Shown: piece by piece, positions 56,740 through 64,000 of the stretch | Layout of the letters: each line of letters opens with the position of its first letter | Position numbering within the stretch: the stretch's first letter is position 1 | Assembly: GCA_028023455.1 (NCBI GenBank) | Contig: JAQFVV010000013.1 | Span: forward strand, 12,560,579 to 12,624,578 | Length of the DNA stretch: 64,000 nucleotides | From: Epiperipatus broadwayi | Lineage: Eukaryota; Onychophora; Udeonychophora; Euonychophora; Peripatidae | Direction of reading: 5' to 3' | Notes under the pieces: generated by a model | The model's input: only the letters and a program-made list of their open reading frames with translations | Told to the model about the DNA's origin: nothing | Databases searched by the model: none | Made by a program: the position numbers and the translations under genes

Positions 56740-59680
56740 TAATAATATAACTTCTAGCCTAATATATAATTAGTATTAATTATTCAAAAGTAATTATTGG
56801 AGGGGATCATATTATAGTCATGAGTGTAAGTTAAACAACTTCCACTGCAAAAATTAATTAAAGTGAATATATACAATCAACTAAAAAACACATAAGTAAT
56901 AATTGCAAATTATTTATTAAGACATAGATGATTATATCACTCTAGTCATATATTAAAAATTATTATATCTCTCTCATTAAACACAACCACATAGTGAGAT
57001 GCTTAAATAGAATATATTTAATAGTTAAAAAGCAGTGGCAAACCACAACTAATGATGACAGGATGTAATCAACTAAATAGTAGATATTACTAATTAATAG
57101 GTCGTAATTTAAAGTTCAGCCATTTTCATTATTAGATCATGTGCAGCCACTTATCCTATAATTAAATAATTTCAGATGCTGTATAGATAATTCATTCTGA
57201 AAAGGCACAAAAGTGCATCCAAACTACAGAAATTCTAGATAATGATTCACAATTAAAAAATTCGACATTAGCAGCCATTCATAAATGAATAAGGTCATTC
57301 AAACTCCAAAAAATTAAAAAACAAAAAGTCAAAAATTGAAAACTAAAGAATAAAGAGTTAAAGATGAATTTTGCAATGCCTATACAAAGCAATCCTTGAA
57401 CCATAAACACGTTCTCATATAACACATTCTTATACTTTGACATCTTGCAATGTTATCTTTCAACTCCTACAGCAAATATTATTTTGTGAAATCTTTAATT
57501 AAAGCAAAATATATTCTAACAGTAAGCACTCTGCTGAACAATTGGTAATAATCCAGTTATCAATAAAATAAAATAAAAAAAATACAATATTTAGCAAATT
57601 AAATTTTTGGTTTAGGGGAATTTAAAGACAACTAATGGACGATTGTATGCATGGTGGAGTGACTAGATACAGTTTATTTTTAATTGACAGGTTGGTACTA
57701 GTTACAAGTAATGATCAAATAGAATATGCATAAAAACAAGTTTCCATACACATTCAATTATATTTCCTGATCGTTACCCCCCCTCCACCTAATAATTTAT
57801 TATATTAACAAAATAAATAATCAGCTTGGTTTGGATAAAAAATGAAAAACAACAAAATTATTAACAACAACAATAACTTTAATCAAAGAATAACAATGAT
57901 TATATAAAAAAAGTATTTATATATTTACAATTAAAAAAATTATATGACGATCACATGTGAGAGGGAAAAATCTTTGTAATTTACAATCTCTTTGAGAATA
58001 GCTATAGAAAGTTCAGTTGATTTACTTTAATCTCTTTGTGAGCTCACATATATATTTTGTATCTGTAAATGGGGAACATGATTATTAATCATTAAATTTT
58101 AATATCTGCTAGCAATATAATATTTTAACTTCTTTTGGTTCATGCCAAGGCATTTTTATTTGAGTTTCCATTGCAATTTTCTTCTGAACATTTAAAATAG
58201 GCAGATTCATAGATTAATTTATAGAAGTACATTTTTTTTTAAATAATCACTTTAGATGACTAGTTTTCCTTTTATAGCAGTAACTGTCAAATATTTTTTC
58301 AGTACTCAATAGTGAAAGATAGATTGGCAGACACAAGATTAATTTTTAAGGCATATTTTTGTTTACAACGCTAAATTCAGCTACAATGCTGGAAAAGTCA
58401 GGGAAAGCATCTTAGAGAGTTCTCTATTCCATAAAACATGATATAAACTTAAAAATCTTTACAAAATTTTATTGATTTCTATATAGTATAAGACATATCA
58501 ACAAAGTGTTACAATTCTTCCCCATGGTTTCTTGGAAAGCATATGAATTTAGAAAGCTTCTATTGGTTCCCATAGCAACATTTTTATTTTTCTCCCAGAA
58601 TTTGCAACTGATTTCTAGAGCAATGTTTCTTTTATTTAAAATAGTAATATTATTTTTAAAATAATAAAGTAATAACACATTTTATTTTTACACTTGTTTT
58701 TTTAACATTTTAAAACCACTTTAAAATTTATTCTTTATACATGACTTTTGATATTTTGTTATAGGTAATAATGAAAAATATTCACATTAAAGCAATGCCT
58801 GTAAACTTAGATGTGAGGGATGCAATATATATATAATGTAACATGATTAAAATGATGACACCGGGAAATGATTAATATAATCTGAATAAAACATAGCCCA
58901 ATCATTGGTAATCATTTTGTAATGGAATATTGATTATAATATGGGATGAGAATACAAAAACTTTAGTATGTTTCAGAATTGAGACATCATTCATAATAAT
59001 ATAAATCTAACCTAAATACGGAGTGCCAATTTATAACAGTCCTGAAGTTGATGCAGCATTGTATATCGATTGCCACCTGTACATGATCATCATTGGCCAG
59101 CATCAGGTAGCTATTTTGTAACAATAATAATGAATCTTCTACTTCACTATATCTTTACCTTGGTTTGGTCAGCATTTAAATAAAATAAAATAAATTGCCC
59201 TATCGATTTTTAAACAATCATTTATTACTGACACAATGAAGACATGCCTTTATGGTTTAAATATTATTTATAACAGAGCAAAACATCCATCAATAAATCG
59301 TAACTCTGTTACACCCTGTATAAAATCATCTAGCTCAGTCAGTCACACTAGGCAATAGCAATATTTCCAATACATAATTATTTAGATTGCCTACTACACT
59401 ATAATAAAATACTAATGACAATCTTTATTAAAACCGATTTTATTCAAATAGCAATTAAAACAAAAGAAAGCAAACAAGATCATCACCTTAGATATAACTA
59501 AATCTATTCACTATCCCAAAATAAACTACGATAAGCAGTGAAATCATATATCATTATCCTAAATGATGACATATGCCTAAGACATCTATTTTATTTATAA
59601 TCGAATGAAACCAAATTCAAATCAATAAATAACCAAGTTCTGATATATTTTACTAATCTAACGTTACTTATATTAATAAT
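56740..59680. other. Sequence without recognised features
   Basis: AT-rich sequence with scattered microsatellite-like runs. No exon or mobile element is supported. Confidence 0.5.
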
Positions 59681-59685
59681 ACGCT

Positions 59686-59940
59686 GGTGCATTGCAGTGA
59701 AACTTTTTTATGTAATAATTTGTAGGCTTTTTTTTTATTTATATATTCTAATTTGCAGACTTAGTGCTTTCAGAGCCCTTATAACATTAATAATCTGAAA
59801 AGACTATCAATATGGAGCAACAAGGGCTCTGAAAGCGCTAAGTCTGCAAATTAGAATATATAAATTTAAAAAAAGCCTACAAATTATTACATAAAAAAAT
59901 TTCACCGCAACACATCAGTGTATTATTAATTACAAAGTGA
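59686..59940. mobile_element. Short PLE-like foldback element
   Basis: Inverted arms of ~105 bp (59686-59795 and 59825-59940) have outer ends TAATACRCTGRTG and a ~30-bp centre. The right arm contains GAAAGCGCTAAGTCTGCAAA, the same GAAA plus AGCGCT arrangement as the larger PLE-like element. There is no coding sequence. Confidence 0.75.
59802..59834 (+). ncRNA. Hammerhead-like motif with variant core (short foldback)
   Basis: GACT (59802-59805) pairs with AGTC (59831-59834). Between them are ATCAATAT, a GGAGC/GCTCT hairpin, GAAAGCGCT and A at the H17 position. Stem I has compensatory change (G-C to A-U) compared with GGCT/AGCC at 56515, which supports real pairing. Confidence 0.6.
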
Positions 59941-60365
59941 AGGTGAAATAAAAATTGTTATTACAGTATCATGGATAATTTTATTACTTATAGTAATGTA
60001 AATCTATGCTAAAATTTAATGATATTCCCTACTTAAATGAACTAGTTTCAAAATAATTATAATAACATTTTGACAATGTTTTAAAAACCTACAATATTTA
60101 TAATGTTTAAATAAAATAAACCCTTACTCAGTTTTATATCAAATTTAATAAAATGTCAAAAATAATATAATATTTTATCCATACTTTATATTATATCAAT
60201 ATGCAATTATTGCTTAAGTTATGTATTAAAATAAAACACTCTACAAAAATTATCAATAAAGGCAAAACTCACTATACGTATTGCCACACACAGCAAACTA
60301 GAGTAATCAATGGATGCCAGAAGACTTGGGCATAAAATCCCCATACAGTGCCTACTCATCCAATA

Positions 60366-60407
60366 TCCCCAGACTAGTTTCTGGCTTGTGGCCTTCATCA
60401 GTGAGAA
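60366..60407 (-). ncRNA. Hammerhead ribozyme (outer minus unit)
   Basis: Minus strand TTCTCA/TGGGGA stem I (two G-U pairs), CTGATGA, GGC/GCC hairpin, GAAA, ACTAGT, C. The core is intact. Confidence 0.85.
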
Positions 60408-60820
60408 GCCTTGGATCTGAGAGCACTGCACCGAGATCTTAGGATCTAATGCAACTCTCCAGCAGCCACCGTTTATCTCCACTTAACTACAAAACTATGA
60501 GTCTTAAACTGAAAACACCTTATTGTTTTCAATCCAAGCCCATTAGCTTATATAGTCATATGGGTCTGAACTCAGTTCAGTACCCATACATTTTAGTGTC
60601 TTTGGTTCTTTAATAGCCATAGCCACCACTATCCTATTAGGCAGGATTGGTTTTAAGCCAATAAACATCGCATGACCACCACTTCTTATGCTTATGTATA
60701 ACTGTTGTTAAAACAGGCAAAACTCACTATAAGTATTGCCACACATAGCAAACTAGAGTAATCAATGGATGCCAGAAGGCTTGTGAATAAAATCCCAATC
60801 TAGTGCCTACTCATCCAATA

Positions 60821-60862
60821 TCCCCAGACTAGTTTCTGGCTTGTGGCCTTCATCAGTGAGGA
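60821..60862 (-). ncRNA. Hammerhead ribozyme (inner minus unit)
   Basis: Minus strand TCCTCA/TGGGGA stem I, CTGATGA, GGC/GCC hairpin, GAAA, ACTAGT, C. Identical in the core to 27036-27077. Confidence 0.88.
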
Positions 60863-60920
60863 GCCTTTGATCTGAGAGCACTGCACCTAGATCTTAGGAT
60901 CTAATGCAACCCTCCAAGGC

Positions 60921-60962
60921 TCCTCACTGATGAAGGCTACAAGCCAGAAACTAGTCTGGGGA
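60921..60962 (+). ncRNA. Hammerhead ribozyme (plus unit)
   Basis: TCCTCA (60921-60926), CTGATGA, GGC-TACAA-GCC hairpin, GAAA, ACTAGTC, TGGGGA (60957-60962). It lies 58 bp from the inner minus copy and points the other way. Confidence 0.88.
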
Positions 60963-61137
60963 TATTGGATGAGTAGGCACTAGATGGGGATTTTATGCAC
61001 AAGCCTTCTGGCATCCATTGATTACTGTAGTTTGCTGTATGTGGCAATACGTATAGTGAGTTTTGCCTGTTTTAACAACAGTTATACACAAGCATAAGAA
61101 GTGGTGGTCATGTGATGTTTATTAACTTATCAATAAA

Positions 61138-64000
61138 TGTATTAAATATTTTACATTTATAATATCCAATCATATCATTATATCAGACACAGTAGGTTTC
61201 TATAGGATATTTACCGAATCATAATCAACTAATATTATTCCTCTATTAAATTTTTTGTAAATTAATTATTAAAATAGACTTTACTAACAATTAAATATTG
61301 GCACTTATGCCAGTCAAAGATAAACATTAAGATATACTAGTTAATAAAATGTATGATCCCCACTTCAAAGAAGTTTAAAAGATAATTAAGGCAAAACATT
61401 CTGATTAATAACAGAATAAAATATATCATGATCTTTGTAACTGGACAAGATAACCTCTTTAATAATTAACCATGAACTAATGAAATTATTTCTTCTAGTA
61501 ATATTGACTTAGATAAACAAACAAATATTTCAATGTAAAGACAAATATAAAATTTACATCTAATCGGACTTAATAATAGAATCATATAAAAAAAAAACTA
61601 TACGTGTGCATAACCATATCTCACCAATATTGGTTTGATCTTGGATCAAAATCTAAGTATCAAAAATTACCTTGCACACTCAAAAGAAAAATAATTAGAT
61701 TCTCTGGATTTTAATCAGCTATAAATTTATTGGTTTATAATTAAAAATTATGATAGTAATAAAACAAAATATAAAAAAACAAAAACAAACGATGTATGCA
61801 ATAGACTACAATTGTATCCAATTAAGAAAAAAAACTACAAATGCGATTTCTCTTGAATATATCTAATTAATTTGAAAATCTATCATTCTATAAAAATCAA
61901 TAACAAACAATAAATATATGTATGAAACTCAAAAATGTGTTGTATGAAGTACTATATCCAGACTTTAAATAGGATATACAATGGAAAAAAAATGTGATCA
62001 AATAAAAATAGATTTTCATTTATTCACTAAGGTACTTCTTAAATAATTAAACCAACATAAAAATCTATTGTATTTAAACCTTCTCTATATATATATCCCA
62101 GAGTTAAATCTTGAATATAAAAAAAATTTAAACACTTGAAAACATCGGGCCATAAATTAATCTATATCATCAGTTAAGAGTTTAAATAATAATAAAAAAT
62201 GAATCTCTCAGACCTTTTATTATGTGAATCCTATAACACACATATATATACTATTTAATCCTATATTTTAAAATAAAATATGAACAAAACATTCCCACAT
62301 ATTTATTTTTAACGAAAAATATATATACACAAAGATTTCATACCATGAGTGAACAGTCTCATTCTTCCTTTTTACCCACTGATCCATCATAGCTTCTGGT
62401 TCCTTGTTTCTGATCCCAATGCATGGAAATGATTTTCCTTCAAGTAGAGAAGACAAGCATGAATGATAACGATCGAAGATTTGAATTCAATTACGTTTGC
62501 TTTTAAATTCCAATATTTGTCTTTCAAGTATATATAAATATATCCAACTTTTTAAAATAACAGATACTTGTGTGATGCAAACTATGCACATCACTGGCTT
62601 TATTTTCCTTTTTTATTGGCAATAATATATAAAAAGAATTCTTTCATTGATAAAATTCAGCTACATCCAGATGAATAATAAGTGCTATCGTTTTTTTTTT
62701 TCAAATTAATAAAGTGAAATTTCCATTGCTTAATATCACATAGAAGTTGAATTAATCAATCCAGTGAAATTCATTGATCAAAATATGATATCCATATACA
62801 CATCATGGAGTTTGTATTTATCACAAATACGTAGATGAAATTCTAGATTTTGACAACGGAATATTTATAGCTTATTTTCAATACAACACATTTTGATGAT
62901 TTTTTTTATTACATTTTGCCAGTTCCCCTGGAATTTCATCAATGAACTGACCCAATTGAATGGGTAGATAGTTAATTTTTTATTCTTCCATGATTTTAGA
63001 AACTAATCACCTTAAAAATAAGTTTGATAAAATTTTAAAGACGAATGTAAAAATGTCCATTCTAAGCAATGATAAAATTATAAAAACTCGAGTTACAGCA
63101 TTTCAGTTCTATTTATAAAATACCTTCGTTGACGTCAGTGTTGTTAAGGCAACTGTTCAATATAACTCAATGATCACTCATTTCTATAAGAAAATTGTTT
63201 AATAAAATTTGCCTCCAATGCAATGAAGACTTCAAACATTGGATACAATAAAAATAAAAATAAAAATTTTTGTTTTACAATTTCAATATTAATTTTCCTT
63301 TTTTAACCAAAAATTAAAAATTCATATCACATTTTCAACACTTTCTAATGAATATATATATTGAAACGGGAACCTCCTAATCCCTTGCCGTTTGTTTAAT
63401 CATCAATCTAGTAGCCCACTCGTCTGTGTTAGATTCGAACCTCATTTAAACTATTAATATATGTAAAATAAAACAACAATTTGCTATCATGGCTGTCTGA
63501 ACAGCATTATGTATTTACATACGAAAGAATGCTATAATTAGGTAGGATTGATAGAATTATAGCGTATTATTATTAGTATCGCATATTATTTTAATAAAAT
63601 ACTTTTATTATGTTAAGTAATGATAGGGGTCAATTTATTAATAAAGTTATTATTTTAATTCATATGTGGATATATAATCCAAAGTATATTTGTAATGTAT
63701 ATAGGGGTGGCATGATTTAAAACATTAAAATGTATTGTTATTTTAAAATATTAAAAGATGAAAATATTTTTAAAAAGTTTATTTAAAATATGTTAAAAAG
63801 GTTTTCTTTCAAATGAGCTGAGAAGTTTTCTTTGAAATTAAATGTTTTTTTTTCCTTAGAATTAAAAGTTTTGGTTAGAAACAGATTAGTCGTAAACAAG
63901 TATGTAATTAATGACCGCACCTACCTTGGGTCAAGTTAAAAAAGTCATTTTAAAATCTGGCTAATTGAAATTGCGCTAGATATAAAAATTAAGCTATTTT
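61138..64000. other. Sequence without recognised genes
   Basis: AT-rich sequence. A minus-strand stretch at 62340-62456 is less AT-rich and open for ~40 codons (KSFPCIGIRNKEPEAMMDQW). It has a polypyrimidine-like tract before it and gtatga after TCATG, but the frame and the splice sites do not agree and no family is recognised. A tRNA-like stretch (box-B-like) lies near 63380-63450. Neither is called. Confidence 0.4.

Larger units (their letters stand above)
60261..61126. mobile_element. Composite hammerhead repeat: two tandem minus units plus one plus unit, 11-bp TSD
   Basis: The direct repeat TTATCAATAAA (60250-60260 and 61127-61137) brackets the block. Minus-strand ribozymes at 60366 and 60821 are 455 bp apart, so one full tandem unit is present. 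A plus-strand unit follows, with its ribozyme at 60921. Three ribozyme copies retain CTGATGA and GAAACTAGTC. Outer ends are GGCAAAACTCACTATACG and GATGTTTATTAAC. There is no ORF. Confidence 0.9.

Noticed and set aside
62268-62456. Minus-strand open stretch possibly an upstream RSF1 exon.
   Set aside because: Only a non-ATG start. The frame that is open does not agree with the best acceptor, and the protein matches no RSF1 segment or family I know.
63370-63450. Box-B-like GATTCGAACC near a possible box A.
   Set aside because: Box spacing is wrong for a tRNA and no acceptor stem is visible.

Overview
This is a eukaryotic (metazoan) genomic window, roughly 70% A+T or more by eye. It is almost entirely intron sequence of one gene plus many interspersed mobile elements. 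The gene is recognisable from five short minus-strand exons (40151-39938, 29888-29809, 21027-20923, 11737-11658, 6096-6045). Joined in phase, they encode an acidic/basic linker, a complete C4HC3 PHD finger and the adjoining helix of RSF1 (remodeling and spacing factor 1, the histone-binding subunit of the ISWI remodeler RSF). Introns are 5.6-10 kb, and both ends of the gene lie outside the window. An invertebrate is likely, and an arthropod is plausible from the retroelement mix, but I cannot assign a taxon.

Layout. 1-5645: a decayed RTE-type LINE split by a hAT transposon with an 8-bp target-site duplication (TSD); the hAT is itself split by a 191-bp ribozyme repeat with a 9-bp TSD. 6.6-7.6 kb: a composite ribozyme repeat. 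9.9-10.2 kb: a foldback MITE-like element. 12.6-18.3 kb: a minus-strand, non-autonomous LTR retrotransposon with ~1.68-kb LTRs and only a gag-like coiled-coil ORF. 18.5-20.5 kb: a ZMYM1-type hAT remnant. 22.0-26.5 kb: a minus-strand non-LTR retrotransposon with a duplicated 3' end, split by a Penelope-like element (PLE) that keeps a GIY-YIG endonuclease segment. 26.6-27.2 and 31.2-32.1 kb: composite ribozyme repeats. 29.4-29.6 kb: a foldback with a 16-bp TSD. 37.5-39.5 kb: a Merlin transposon with an in-frame triplication, split by a second ribozyme-bearing foldback. 44.8-47.5 kb: a TIR element with an 8-bp TSD and an internal minisatellite. 49.6-54.4 kb: a decayed Ty3/Gypsy element. 55.0-55.9 kb: a pogo/Tigger-like MITE. 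56.0-56.7 and 59.7-59.9 kb: PLE-like foldbacks. 60.3-61.1 kb: a third well-preserved composite ribozyme repeat.

The most interesting content is a set of inverted-repeat retroelements with hammerhead-type ribozymes in both arms, each pointing outwards. The commonest family carries a canonical CUGAUGA/GAAA core. Its stem III is reduced to the self-complementary ACUAGU, which suggests cleavage as an RNA dimer. Its copies occur as head-to-head composites, some with ~455-bp tandem units, and each whole composite is bracketed by a single 11-16 bp TSD. It has no ORF and was probably mobilised in trans by a PLE. A second family (38680-39303) carries CUGAGGA/GAAA with a self-complementary ACCAUGGU stem III. 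Three other PLE-like foldbacks share a hammerhead-like motif whose first core strand is a conserved AUSARUAU in place of CUGANGA. That motif is the best candidate here for something undescribed. Hammerhead ribozymes with diminished stem III in Penelope-like elements are already known as a class.
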